64,000 bases of DNA, taken from Cranoglanis bouderius (taxonomy: Eukaryota > Chordata > Actinopteri > Siluriformes > Cranoglanididae). The notes under the pieces were generated by a model that saw only the letters and a list, made by a program, of their open reading frames with translations, ran no database searches and had not been told where the DNA came from. Shown here in pieces: positions 22,971 through 33,741 of this stretch. The translations under genes were made by a program, and so were the position numbers. Each line of letters opens with the position of its first letter. Position 1 is the first letter of the stretch. The stretch covers positions 8,691,756 through 8,755,755 of the forward strand of contig CM042544.1 in assembly GCA_023630585.1 (NCBI GenBank). Reading direction: 5' to 3'.

Positions 22971-23244
22971 TAGCCACACAAAATATTGACACTTTGGGCC
23001 CAGTTTGGACATTTTCACTTAGGGGTGTACTCACTTTTGTTGCCAGCGGTTTAGACATTAATGGCTGTGTGTTGAGTTATTTTGAGGGGACAGCAAATTT
23101 ACACTGTTATACAAGCTGTACACTCACTACTTTACGTTGTAGCAAAGTGTCATTTCGTCAGTGTTATCCCATGAAAAGTTATAATAAAATATTTACAAAA
23201 ATGTGAGGGGTGTACTCACTTTTGTGAGATATTGTAAGAATGTA

Positions 23245-24402
23245 CAGTACTGTGCAAAAGTTTTAGGCAGTTGTGAGAAAAATGCTGTAAAGTAAGAATT
23301 CTTTCAAAAATAGTTAATGTTAATAGTTTATATTTATGAATTAACAAAATGCAAAGTGAGTGAACAGAAGAAAAATCTACATCAAATCAATATTTGGTTT
23401 GCCTTCAAACCAGCATCAATTCTTCTAGGTACACTTGCACAAAGTCAGGAATTTTGTTGGCCTGTAGTCAGGTGTATGATTAAACAATTATACCAAACAG
23501 GTGCCAGTGATCATCAATTCAATATGTAGGTTGAAACTCAATCATTAACTGAGACAGAAACAGCTGTGTAGGAGGAATAAAACTGAGTGAGGAACAGCCA
23601 AACTCAGCTAACAAGGTGAGGATGCTGAAGACAGTTTATTGTAAAAAGGCATACACCATGGCACGACTGAGCACAGCAACAAGACAGAAGGTAGTTATAC
23701 TGCATCAGCAAGGTTTCTCCCAGGCAGAAATTTCAAAGCAGACAGGGGTATCCAGATGTGCTGTCCAAGCCCTTTTGGAGAAGCACAAAGAAACGGGCAA
23801 CGTTGAGGACCATAGACGCAGTGGTCGGCCAAGGAAACTTACTGCAGCAGATGAAAGACACATCAGGCTTACTTCCCTTCACAATCGGAAGATGTCCAGC
23901 AGTGCCATCAGCTCAGACCTGGAACCCTGGTACACCCATCTACTGTCCAGAGAAGTCTGGTCAGAAGTGGCCTTCATGGAAGATTTGTGGCAAAAAAGCC
24001 ATACCTCCAACGTGGAAACAGGGCCAAGCGACTCAACTATGCACGAAAACACAGGAACTGGGGTGCAGAAAAATGGCAGCAGGTGCTCTGGACTGATGAG
24101 TCTAAATTTGACACATTTTGCTGAAGGGCTGGAGAGCAGTACACAAATGAGTGTCTGCAGGCAACAGTGAAGCATGATGGAGGTCCATTGCAAGTTTGGG
24201 GCTGCATTTCTGCAAATGGAGTTGGGGATTTGGTCAGAATTAATGGTCTCCTCAATGCTGAGAAGTACAGGCAGATACTTATTCATCATGTAGTACCATC
24301 AGGGAGGCATCTGATTGGCCCAAAATTTATTCTTTAGCATGACAACGACCCCAAACATACAGCGAAAGTCATTAAGAACTATCTTCAGTGTAAAGAAGAG
24401 TC
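23245..24402 (+). mobile_element. Tc1 element with truncated 3' end (CAAAAGTTTTAGGCAG family)
   Basis: The left end is intact after TA at 23243-23244 (CAGTACTGTGCAAAAG). The transposase begins at 23658. Recognisable sequence stops abruptly near 24402 after NDPKHTAKVIKNYLQ, before the PDLNxIE block, and no right inverted repeat is found. It lies only 10 bp beyond the right end of the preceding Tc1. Confidence 0.88.
23658..24402 (+). pseudogene. Tc1 transposase pseudogene, truncated
   Basis: The sequence opens MARLSTATRQKVVILHQQGF with a clear HTH (SQAEISKQTGVSRCAVQALL) and the GRPRKLT linker. A small deletion after SSAISSDL shifts the frame. Later blocks are seen in other frames: WTDES at about 24094, HDGGPLQVWGC at about 24173, and a DNDPKHTAK block at about 24340 preceded by a stop. 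The element ends before the glutamate block. Confidence 0.92.
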
Positions 24403-24404
24403 CT

Positions 24405-26275
24405 GAATAACAAGGAGTCCTGGATCACAGGGTTCTTCAAATCTGCAGAGTGTACCTAAACTTACCTGCCTGTAATTTTCTAGTAAATCTGAAGACCTTG
24501 GTTAGCTTGTTCAGGTGTGTATGATTAAGGTTGGAGCTAAACGATGCAGGACAGTGGACACTGAGGGCCAGATTTGGAGAACCCTGATCTATCATGTTGG
24601 TACAGGTGTGTAGTTTGTATGCGTAAATAGATTTTATCCAAATATGGAAGTACAGTGTTCAGTTGGGTGTTTTACAAATGAACAGTGTCATAATTAGAGC
24701 TTGTGGATTACTAGAAAATTATGGGCAGGTGAGGTTTGAGGTTGGAGCTAAACTATACAGATTTGAAGAACCCTGTGATAGATTCACTGTTGCCAATATC
24801 AAATGTAGTAACATTTTAGACCTCATTTACACAAGCATAAACTTTTGTATGTCAATCATAAATATAATTTCTGTAAAATACTGTTCATTTTTATTATTTG
24901 TTATGCTTATATCACATCTGTTCATTTCTCAAAATGCATGAATAAAGCAGGCTTTCCCCCCAGAATTCTACTAGCCTTAGCTTTGCAACCAGTGGGATCT
25001 CAAACTCAAAATGCTTCTATAGAGGACTTATTTCTGTGAAATGTTTAGGTTCGTATCTGGTCCCCCACCAGAGATATTCAACCCGAAAGTGGAATTCAAC
25101 CCTTTTGGGCATGAATTATTTATACTCATAGATAGATCGATAGATAGATAGCTTTATTTATATTGCTTTATATAGCCGAGATATTGAGGTTTCAGGAAAC
25201 ATCTGTTTAACCAAAATTTGTTGTGTGCCATGATGCATAGATGGCCATCGTAGTTAAACCAAATAAAACTGGTGGTTTTGCAAAGTGAGAAAAATTACAA
25301 ATGGTCGAGCAGCCTGTATTGGACCATTTGAGATGGAATGACCCACTTGCAAAATAGGGCAAGTAGCCCTATGATATCATTATGCTGCCCTGTTGTGCTG
25401 CATGAGTATGAAAATATGTGGCGGTTGGCTTCACGTGTCTTGGAGGAAGCAGATGCTAGTCCCACCCTCCCAGGTTGGTAGATGTCATGTGATAGGGGAG
25501 CGTTAGCTAGTGGGTGAGAATGGTCAAGACCAAGTTGGGGAGAAAATGGGGGAACCCATAAAGATAAAAAATGGTTTTATCAAGAATTAATGCACAACCC
25601 CACACTGTACTTAGTGCACATCCATTTTGTACAATGGGGATCTTTCCTTGTGTTTTTTTTGTTTGTTTGTTTTTTTTCAGTTGGAATGTATGGTTTGTAC
25701 CACAGGAACTCTGGAGCAACCTTACTTGCTTTTCACTCAGCTGACAATCTTCTATCTTCGTTATCACCTGCCCTGGTCTTCACCAAGCCTGTTGCCACAG
25801 AGCAGCGGAAGCCCTTCAAGGTCATATTGTCACTGCTTGTTGTACAGAAATGTGTGCATTTATAACTGTGACATCTACAAGGTGCCATAAAAGCCTGTAC
25901 CACCATTTTCTGCTTTTGCGGTGATGTACAGTGATTTAAGCATGTCTGCCTGGTCCACATGCCCATGTTCATGTTGTAGTCAGCAATAGCATGGCATATG
26001 AATTTGCATTCCATCCTTCTTTTTCATTGTGACCTCAGTGAAGGATGCAGGACTATGGCTGGTGACAGGGAGGTTACAGCTCATTCATCTTTGCAACTGA
26101 CAAAGGAAATTCCATCAGAAGAAAACAGTGACATCAGAATGTCCCCTCTGGAGCTCCCTCTCAGTTTTCATGGCTGGCTTATGCTTTCTATGGGGCTTTG
26201 GGCTAGAGATTATGTTTTTTAGGGAGAGCACATCATTTACAACGTGTGCCCTTTTGTCAGTTTGTTGTTTTCCTG
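24405..26275. other. Intergenic, no gene recognised
   Basis: AT-rich DNA with a short GATA-type run (about 25131-25151) and a repeat-like stretch around 25380-25560 (CTTGGAGGAAGCAGATGCTA, GTTGGGGAGAAAATGGGGG) resembling dispersed fish repeats. No coding block was identified; short frames here lack recognisable features. Confidence 0.5.
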
Positions 26276-26279
26276 TAAT

Positions 26280-27400
26280 TTTTCCTTTTTCCTTTACTAG
26301 GATTGTGTCTGCTAATCCTGTTTGTGGAACCCTAACTTATGTATCTACCAAACCTATTAGAGGAGGCATTGGTACTATGTTTATCAGACTTATTGAAGGA
26401 GGTGTGGTTTCTATGTCTATCATGTTCTATTGGAGGAGGTGTGTCTTCTGTGTCTGTCAGGCAAGTTAGCAGACATGTGGCTCCTGCATCTATCAGTCGT
26501 AATGGAGAAGGTGTGGCTTCGGTCTCTATCAGTCTCTATTGTAGAGCTTCTGTTTCTGTCAATCCTGTTGACGTACTTGATGCTTCTGTGTCTATCAGTC
26601 TTAATGGAGGAAGTGTGGATTATGTGTTTATCGGGTTTATTAGATGTGCTGCTTCTGTGTCTATTGGGCATATTAGAGGAGGTGTGGCTTCGGTCTCTAT
26701 TAGTCTTCCTGGAAGAGGCATGAATTCTGTGTCTCAATCAGTCCATTTGGATGATAGTTGTTTCAGTTTATCAGTACTAACAAAAGAGACAGTGGTAGCT
26801 CAGTGGTTAAGTGGTTGAACTGCTAATTGGAAGTCATGAGTTCAAATCCCAGCTGCCAATGTTGGGCCCTTGAGCAAGGCCCTTAACTGCTCAGCTGTAT
26901 AAATGTAACATGCTATGGATAAGGGCATCTGCCAAATGCTAGAAATTACTTTTTTTTTTTTTTTTAAATCCATCAGCCCTGTTGGAGGAAGTGGCTTCTA
27001 TTTTTATCTGTCCTATTAGAGGAGACATGCCTTCTATGCCTGTCTCAATTGGAGCAGAGCGGTGAACCACGAAGCAGAATTAGTGAGCTAACTTTGGGTT
27101 AAACTCTGGCTTGTTTGTACCCAAAAAGTGGCACTCTTTTCAGTTGGGTAGGTCACTGTGGCAATTTAGTGTATGTGGTTAATCTGCTCTAGACTTGTAC
27201 ATCTATGGGTTTTACTGAAGTAGGCATGACGACATTGTCTATCTCTTTCTACTGAAGGAAGCATGGCTTTTGTCTCTATAACTCTTAATGGGGGAGGGCT
27301 GGCTTCTGTGTTTGTCTGTCCTATTTGCCAAGGCATGGCCTGTGTGTCTACCAGTCTTATTAGAGGAGGTGTGTCTTCTGTGTCTATCAGTGTGGCCATG
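26280..27400. repeat. Degenerate 36-bp minisatellite, coding-like in several frames
   Basis: Imperfect tandem copies of a 36-bp unit (typical pieces TTAGAGGAGGTGTGGCTTC and TGTGTCTATCAGTC) occur at about 26330-26760 and 26980-27400; the two blocks are separated by a SINE. Because 36 is a multiple of three, the + strand reads as 12-residue repeats such as ASVSISLIRGGV over roughly 150 residues (26339-26818), and the minus strand as TDRHRSHTSSN-type repeats. No known protein family is recognised. Confidence 0.8.
26790..26946 (+). mobile_element. tRNA-derived SINE inserted in the minisatellite
   Basis: This second copy of the SINE at 18141 has an A box (GGTAGCTCAGTGG), a B box (GTTCAAATCC at 26840), the body TTGGGCCCTTGAGCAAGGCC and the tail ATAAGGGCATCTGCCAAATG. 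An adjacent run of T follows at the 3' end. It divides the 36-bp repeat array. Confidence 0.87.
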
Positions 27401-27450
27401 CACAAGCACATCAAGTTAAAATGTGAGATTCATCAATGGCCATTGTGTAC

Positions 27451-27462
27451 AGCTGTGTGTAC
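27451..27462. repeat. Target-site duplication, 3' side of retrotransposon
   Basis: AGCTGTGTGTAC is immediately followed by the T14 run (oligo(A) on the minus strand) of the retrotransposon. The identical 12-mer is at 31539-31550; the preceding C also matches, so the duplication is 12-13 bp. Confidence 0.85.
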
Positions 27463-30400
27463 TTTTTTTTTTTTTTGGCATCCGTCTGTCTTGGGAGACA
27501 AAGGAACTCTGCGCCATGGTTCAGTTTGTTGTTGAGTTGCAGAACCTTCTGTGGCTGAACAGTCCGATCCTGGATCGGCAGGCTCTGTTGCAGTTGCTAC
27601 AGGTGAAAACCGCGCCTGGTTTTGAGGGCACTGATGCTGCCCTCTGTCGTCTGTGCTCCCTCCTCTCTTCCCACTGCTGGTCTCTTCTCTCCTCACTCCT
27701 CTTTGTGCATGCTTTCACAGCACTTCTCCAGCTGTTGCGGTCTTCAGCCACTGACTCCCAGCCTGCTGGGTCGATGTCGCCTGCCCTCATATCTCGCTTA
27801 CAGACATCCTTGAAGTGTAGAACAGGTCTTCCTGCAGGTCTGGAGCCAGTGGCGAGCTCACCGTACAGGATGTCATTGGGGATCCTCCCGTCTTCCATCC
27901 GCCTGACATGGCCGAGCCACCGAAGGCGACGCTGGGTGAGCAGTGCATACATGCTTGGGGTTCCCAGCTTCTCAAGAACCACCTTGTTCGGGATGTGGTC
28001 CTGCCAGGTGATCCCCAGAATTCTTCTGAGGTTGCGCAGGTGGAAGGTGTTGAGCCTGCATTCTTGGTGGGAGTACAGAGTCCATTATTCGCTGCCATAA
28101 AGTAGCGTACTGAGCACACAGGCCTGGTACACCTGCATCTTGGTGTTGGTAGTCAGTGTGTGGTTGTCCCAGACCCTCTTGGCCAAGCGAGCCATGGCTG
28201 TTGCTGCCTTGCCGATTCTCTTGTTGAGTTCGGCGTCCAGGGAGAGGTTGCTGGACATGGTGGAGCCGAGGTATGTAAAGTCTTCCACGACTTCAAGGGT
28301 GAAGTTGCCGATGGATATGCTTGGGGCGTTGCCCACATCTTGGCCCATGATGTTTGTCTTCTTCAAACTGATGGTCAACCCGAACTCTCTGCATGCATGC
28401 GCAAAGCGGTTGATGAGTCGCTGCAGTGCCTCTTCAGAGTGTGCCGTCAGAGCTGCATCATCAGCGAAGAGCATCTCTCGTATGAGAACCTGACGCACTT
28501 TGGTCTTAGCTCGAAGGCGGGCGAGGTTGAACACGCTGCCGTCACTTCTGGTGTGGAGATACACTCCATCCTCTGACTGGCTGAACGTGTAGGACAGCAT
28601 CAGGGAGAAGAAGATGCCGAAGAGTGTCGGAGCAAGAACGCACCCCTGTTTCATGCCGCTCTTGATTGGGAATGGGTCCAAGGAAGAGCCGTCGTACTGT
28701 ACGGTGCCCTGCATGTCTTCATGAAAAGACATGATCATCCTCAGGAGCTTGGGGGGACATCCAATCTTCTGCAGCAGTGTGAAGAGGCCTTTCCTGCTGA
28801 CCAGGTCAAAGGCCTTGGTCAGGTCAATGAATGCGATGTAGAGTGGTCATCGCTGTTCGCGGCATTTCTCTTGGAGCTGACGTAAGGAGAAGATCATGTC
28901 GATGGTTGATCTTCCAGCTCTAAACCCGCACTGTGCCTCGGGGTATACACGCTCCGTGAGCGACTGCAATCTGATGAGGACTACTCGGGCGAAGGCCTTC
29001 ACAACAATGCTGAGGAGGGAGATTCCACGGTAGTTGTTGCAGTCGCTGCGGTCACCCTTGTTCTTATATAGAGTGACGATGTTGGCGTCGCGCATCTCTT
29101 GGGGCATTGACCCTTCTTCCCAGCACTGTTGCAACAGCTGGTGTAGGTGGTGAAAGAGAGCAGTCTTCTTTCCCACCTTGAGGATTTCAGGTGGGATGTC
29201 ATCTTTTCCTGGAGCTTTGCCACAGGCGAGGGAGTCGATGGCCTTGCTCAGTTCTTCTACAGAGGGTGGAACGTCGAGCTCCTCCATGATGGGTAGGTTG
29301 GCGATGCTCTCGGCAGCTGCGTCTGTGACCACGTTCTCTCTAGAATAGAGCTCCTGGTAGTGTTCAGCCCACCTCTTCATCTGTTTGCTGTGGTCTGTTA
29401 TGATTTCACCGGCAGCTGACTTCAGAGGCACGATCTCGTTTACGCTTGGGCCGAAGGCTCTCTTCATGCCGTCGTACATGCCGCGAATGTTGCCACAGTC
29501 AGCAGAGAGTTGGATGCTCTGACAGAGGTTGAGCCAGTAGCCATTGGCGCAGCGCCGAGCGATCCATTGGGAGTCGTTCCTGGCCTTCCTGAGTGCAGTG
29601 AGTGTCTTCTCGGAAGGCTCCCTCTTGTAGTTGATCAGGGCTGCTCTTTTGGTCTCGATTGCTGGCTCTAGATCAGCGATGCCGGCTTCAAACCAATCCA
29701 GGTTTTGCCTCTCTCTCTTGCCAAAGGTGTCCATTGCGGAGTTATAGATGGCATCATGGATGTGACTCCATCTCTCTTCAGCATTAGCAGCAGGGCAGTC
29801 CTTGAGGGCATCCTCGATGGAGTTGGCGAAGCGTTCGCACAGATCTGGAATTGCCGTTCTGGCAGTGTTGATCCGAGGGCAACCTTTCTGCTTAGATCGG
29901 TGGATCCACATGGGCTGGAGACGGACTTTGCTGCCAACCATGGAGTGGTCGGTGTCGCAGTCGGCACTGTGGTAAGTGCGTGTGGTGAGAATGCAGTTCA
30001 GTGAGGGTCTCCGAGTGATGACGAGGTCCAGCTGGTGCCAGTGGCGGGATCTGGGGTGCCGCCAGGATACTCGGCGGTGCGGCTTGGTGGCGAAGAATGT
30101 GTTGGTAATGCAGAGGTTATGGTAGGAGCATAGCTCAAGGAGCCTCTGTCCGTTCTCATTCAGCTTGCCGATGCCGAAGTGGCCGATGCAGCTGGGCCAG
30201 GAGTTGTGGTCAGAACCCACTCGGGCATTGAAGTCGCCAAGCAGATACAGGTGTTCTGTGACAGGGATGTCTCTGATGGCGGTGTCAAGCTCCTCATAGA
30301 ACTGGTCCTTGGTCTCGGCTGAAGAGCAGAGTGTGGGAGCGTAGATGCTCAGGATGTTCACTGGGCCTGAGGAAGTTGACAGACGAAGAGACAGGATGCA

Positions 30401-31537
30401 GGCTGTGCCACTGGGTGGTGGTTCTACAGTGGACAGTAGAGGATTTTTCACTGCGAATCCAACGCCATGCAGTCTTGGTTCCTCGGGTTCCTTGCCCTGC
30501 CAGAAGAACGTGTAGTTCTGTTCTCTGAGGCTGCCGTTTGATGCAAGTCTGGTTTCCTGCAATGCAGCGATGTCGATGTTGAGCCTCGTGAGCTCATGGT
30601 CAATGATGGCTGTTTTTCTGAAGTCGTTGACCTGTTGTAGATCGTTGGAGAGGCCAGGACACATTGTCCTGACATTCCAGCTTGCTAGTCGCAAGGTTGA
30701 TGGTCTTCCTTTTCTTCTGCTTTTGCCTGGTGCAAGGTTTGCAGTCTGCTTGTCGGTCTTTTCCCTAGCTCCAAGCACCCATTGAAGCAGGCAGACTGTG
30801 GAGGGTCAGCACCTTTCTGGCTGGGGGTTGCCCAGCTTGAGGCGGGTGGTAGCTGACCAGTGGGACTGCGATGGTCCCTCCCACCGTTGAAGACAACCCG
30901 TAGCGCCTGGACCTACGCCAATCGGCCCTGGATTATAACTCGTAACTGCTGTCTCCCGTGTTGTTTCTGATGCTGTAGACAGCAGCACTGAAGTGACCTC
31001 TCCAGGGCGCAGGCCTGGGCGAAGTGTATGGAGATCCTGGGCTGCCCGGACGTCAGGATCCCCCTCTCGGTCTCGCTGGTGTTACCCAAAGGAAAGCAGA
31101 GCGATACATTTGGCACCAGTTTGGCTGCAGGAGCTGCCGGAGAGAAGTCGTAGTCAACATCCAACCGCCTTAGGGGCTCCACTCCGGATTTTGTTTCTGG
31201 GTTTACTCCCATAGCCTTTTCTCCTCCCGAAGATATCCACAAGGCAGTGGAGCCATAATCCAAAGGCTGGGTAACATGTGACAGTTGAAGTTCTTCAACC
31301 GCTGTGGCCGGTGACCTTCGTCAAGGAGGTTCATACGCCCAGTGGTGCTGTGTAAACACCACCCCTCACATGGTTTAGCCCGCCAGCTGAGGCGTTTCCC
31401 AGGGCATGGCGCTTGGAGCCAGCATGTGAGGGATTTAGGGGATGGGTGAGGACCAGTGATGCCCATCCACCCTACCAGGTAGGATGCAGCGTGCCAGAGA
31501 CCAAAGGTACTGCCTCTCCCCAGAGCCCCCTATTCCC
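27463..31537 (-). mobile_element. Full-length APE/RT non-LTR retrotransposon (4.1 kb)
   Basis: The minus-strand element starts near 31537 with GGGGAATAGGGGGCTC. It has about 760 bp of 5' leader, one long APE-RT frame (30778-27521), a very short 3' UTR and an oligo(A) tail of 14 (T14 at 27463-27476). Matching 12-13 bp direct repeats flank it. The complete 5' end, tail and duplication together show a full-length target-primed insertion. Clade (RTE-, I- or Jockey-related) is not assigned from sequence alone. It is more GC-rich than its surroundings. Confidence 0.92.
27521..30778 (-). pseudogene. Endonuclease/reverse transcriptase frame with two in-frame stops
   Basis: One frame of 1085 codons runs from ATG 30778 to the stop at 27521 with no frameshift. 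It is broken only by TGA at codon 644 (28847-28849) and TAA at codon 898 (28085-28087). Residues about 28-290 are an APE-type endonuclease (LASWNVRTM, ALQETR, LLGDFNARVG, DTDHSMV). The reverse transcriptase follows (FIDLTKAFDLV at about 650, QGCVLAPTLF at 711, FADDAA at 771). The carboxy region has RRLRWLGHVRRMEDGRIP and a C2HC finger C-x2-C-x12-H-x3-C at about 1060-1080. The first stop, CGA TGA, sits where a CpG transition (CGA to TGA) would produce it. It nicks and reverse-transcribes its own RNA at the target; this copy is inactive as written. Confidence 0.93.
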
Positions 31538-31538
31538 C

Positions 31539-31550
31539 AGCTGTGTGTAC
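31539..31550. repeat. Target-site duplication, 5' side of retrotransposon
   Basis: AGCTGTGTGTAC matches 27451-27462 exactly and marks the 5' boundary of the minus-strand element. Confidence 0.85.
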
Positions 31551-32240
31551 ACACTTCTGATAAATACCAATTTTCTAGGGTGCACTGGTGGTTCTTATGC
31601 ACAAATTTAGAACTTGTTCTACACACACTTTGATAAATGAGACCCCTGGTCTTGAGGTAGCCATGCTCCTTTAACTCCCTGTAATGAGTGTGCAGTATAA
31701 CTGCACATCAACTTGATCCACTTATATCTGGAATATACAGGGAGAGAGTTTGTAGAAATATATAAACAGGAGATTTGTGTTGGGTTGTGTGGGATCAGTA
31801 AAAAACTATCAGCAATGTACTGCTTTTTAAATAATTAAATGCTGACTTCACATCAGAAGTGAATGTAATTCCCACTTGCATCACATTTCACTTTCATCAG
31901 TGAGTGGGGATTGTGCCATGCTAAAATGCAAACGCTGTCAAATCACAGCCCTAAGCCATACTTCGAGGCCTGGTTGTAATTGGAGAAGGGGAGAAATCTG
32001 TTAAGGCATAATTTTCCGTGAGGTGTACAGTCGAACTTGGCGAAATGGCCCCCCCAAATTAGTCAACATCCATGAATCAGTATTTAGGTTTTGGTCCAGC
32101 GATCAGGTCTATATTTTCAAAAGAAATATTGATGCTGGCTTGACCTGTCCGCATCAGGCGTGAGTGAGTGGCCTGTTTTATTTAAAGAACAGGGATCTAT
32201 TAAAGTCTGATCTTCACAACACACGTTTGTGGAAGTGTAT
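31551..32240. other. Intergenic, no gene recognised
   Basis: Sequence between the retrotransposon and a Tc1 relic; no feature identified. The last 200 bp may be the decayed left end of that Tc1. Confidence 0.4.
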
Positions 32241-32241
32241 C

Positions 32242-32850
32242 ATGGCACGAACAAAGGAGATTTCTTAGGACCTCAGACCTCAGAGTTGTTGATGCTCATC
32301 AGGCTGGAAAGGCTACAAAACCATTTCTAAAGAGTTTGGATTCTACCAATCTAAAGTCAGATACACTGTGTATGGATGGAGGAAATTCAAGACCATTGTT
32401 ACCCTCCCCAGGAGTGGTCTACCAACAAAGACCTCTCCAAGAGCAAGACGTGTAATAGTCCATGAGGTCACAAAGGAACCCAGGGTAACTTCTAAGCAAC
32501 TAAAGGCCTCTCTCACATTGGCTAATGTTAATGTTCATGAGTCCACCATCAGGAAGGAGAAAACCACTGCTCTCCAAAAAGAACATTGCTGCCCTTCTGC
32601 AATTTGCTAAAGATCACGTGGACAAGCCAGAAGGGGATGCCTTATGTTTTGAGAAAGGAAAACACTGCATAAGAACCTCATCCCATCTGTGAAACATGGT
32701 GGTGGTAGTATCATGGTTTGGGCATAATTTGCATCTGGGCCAGAACAGCTTGCCATCATTGATGGAACAATGAATTCTGAATTATACCAGCGAATTCTAA
32801 AGGAAAATGTCAGGATACCTGTCTGTGAACTGCATCTCAAGAGCAAAAAG
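32242..32850 (+). pseudogene. Tc1 transposase pseudogene, truncated
   Basis: The remnant starts MARTKEIS, then after an early stop and frameshift continues GWKGYKTISKEFGFYQSKV, YGWRKFKTIVTLPRSG (linker), RARRVIVHEVTKEPRVTSKQ and LANVNVHESTIRK. Later blocks include SVKHGGGSIMVWA and AIIDGTMNSELYQRILKENV. It breaks off before the second aspartate and glutamate blocks. Clear inverted repeats were not located, so the element limits are unknown. Confidence 0.9.
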
Positions 32851-33158
32851 TGTCAAAAGTTAGAAAGGTTTGACCAACTGCTTGATCTCAGTAGAGTTTT
32901 GCTGCATAGGAGCTATGGAATGCAAGCCACTCTAACCAACTACTGCTCACACAGGGAAACTGATTAACTGACATTTTCAGTTGGAAAGAATTCGAGCATA
33001 TGGTTAGAACAGAAGCTCCACTTGTACAAAAACAAGCAGGTTCTACAACACCTACTATTTGTGTACTATTATTGAACGTTGTATTTGCAATTAACATGTA
33101 ATGGATTTTTATATAAATATAATTACTCATAATTGATACTGATAAAGAAATGGTATGG

Positions 33159-33160
<2 letters not shown>

Positions 33161-33246
<86 letters not shown>

Positions 33247-33268
33247 TATTTATTTATTTATTTATTTT
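33161..33268. repeat. (AT)40 followed by (TTTA)n
   Basis: About 40 AT units (33161-33241) run into ATTT/TTTA tetranucleotides. Tyr/Ile frames across it are artefacts. Confidence 0.97.
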
Positions 33269-33664
33269 TTTGAAGATTGTATGAGGGGTCAAGGGGTCAC
33301 CACCAAGTTGCCCCTGAAAGCAAATATTTTTAAGGCTTACTTCCAGACTTATTTTTTAGCTGTTATCCGACTGATTGTTCTTACCAAGAGTATTGTGTTT
33401 GTGTTGTGCATGTAACATTCTGCCACAGTGTATAATTGCAGCTGAGTACATGTGCAAGCCAGTAAAAGCAAGCACACGTCAGAGCAGTGCATTGAATGCA
33501 TTGAAGGTTTTGCTTTTCAGTGTGGCATGTTGTCCACATAAACAAAAATACCCTTTGTGCATTGCATTATGTCTGTGTATGTTTCAGTGCAGGTCTGCAT
33601 ATCAGGCTTGCATAGTGGTAGGCTCACCCACAAAGCATTCACTATGTATGTTACCAACAGCCAA

Positions 33665-33665
<1 letters not shown>

Positions 33666-33730
<65 letters not shown>

Positions 33731-33741
33731 CCCCCCCCCCC
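33666..33741. repeat. (CA)31 followed by a C14 run
   Basis: About 31 CA units lead directly into a run of about 14 C. Confidence 0.97.

Larger units (their letters stand above)
20061..23234 (+). mobile_element. Tc1 element split by an L2-like retrotransposon
   Basis: The left end CAGTATCTCACAAAAGTGAG and right end (complement ending GAGATATTG, then TA) form long inverted repeats of about 220 bp; the shared block ends in the phrase around GACATTAATGGCTGTGTGTT. The left TA flank has decayed to CA. Removing 20408-21973 restores the continuous Tc1 reading CACTCTCT|CATACTGG known from this abundant fish family, leaving about 1.6 kb. The transposase (+ strand) is mutated. Confidence 0.9.

Noticed and set aside
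24663..25039. Short frames of 64-92 codons
   Set aside because: They lie in AT-rich sequence without domain or codon-bias support.
26280..27400. CRISPR-like array
   Set aside because: The repeats are contiguous and degenerate with no unique spacers, and the genome is eukaryotic.
27423..28100. 225-codon + strand open frame
   Set aside because: It is antisense to the carboxy end of the retrotransposon polyprotein, whose minus-strand frame has clear domain matches.
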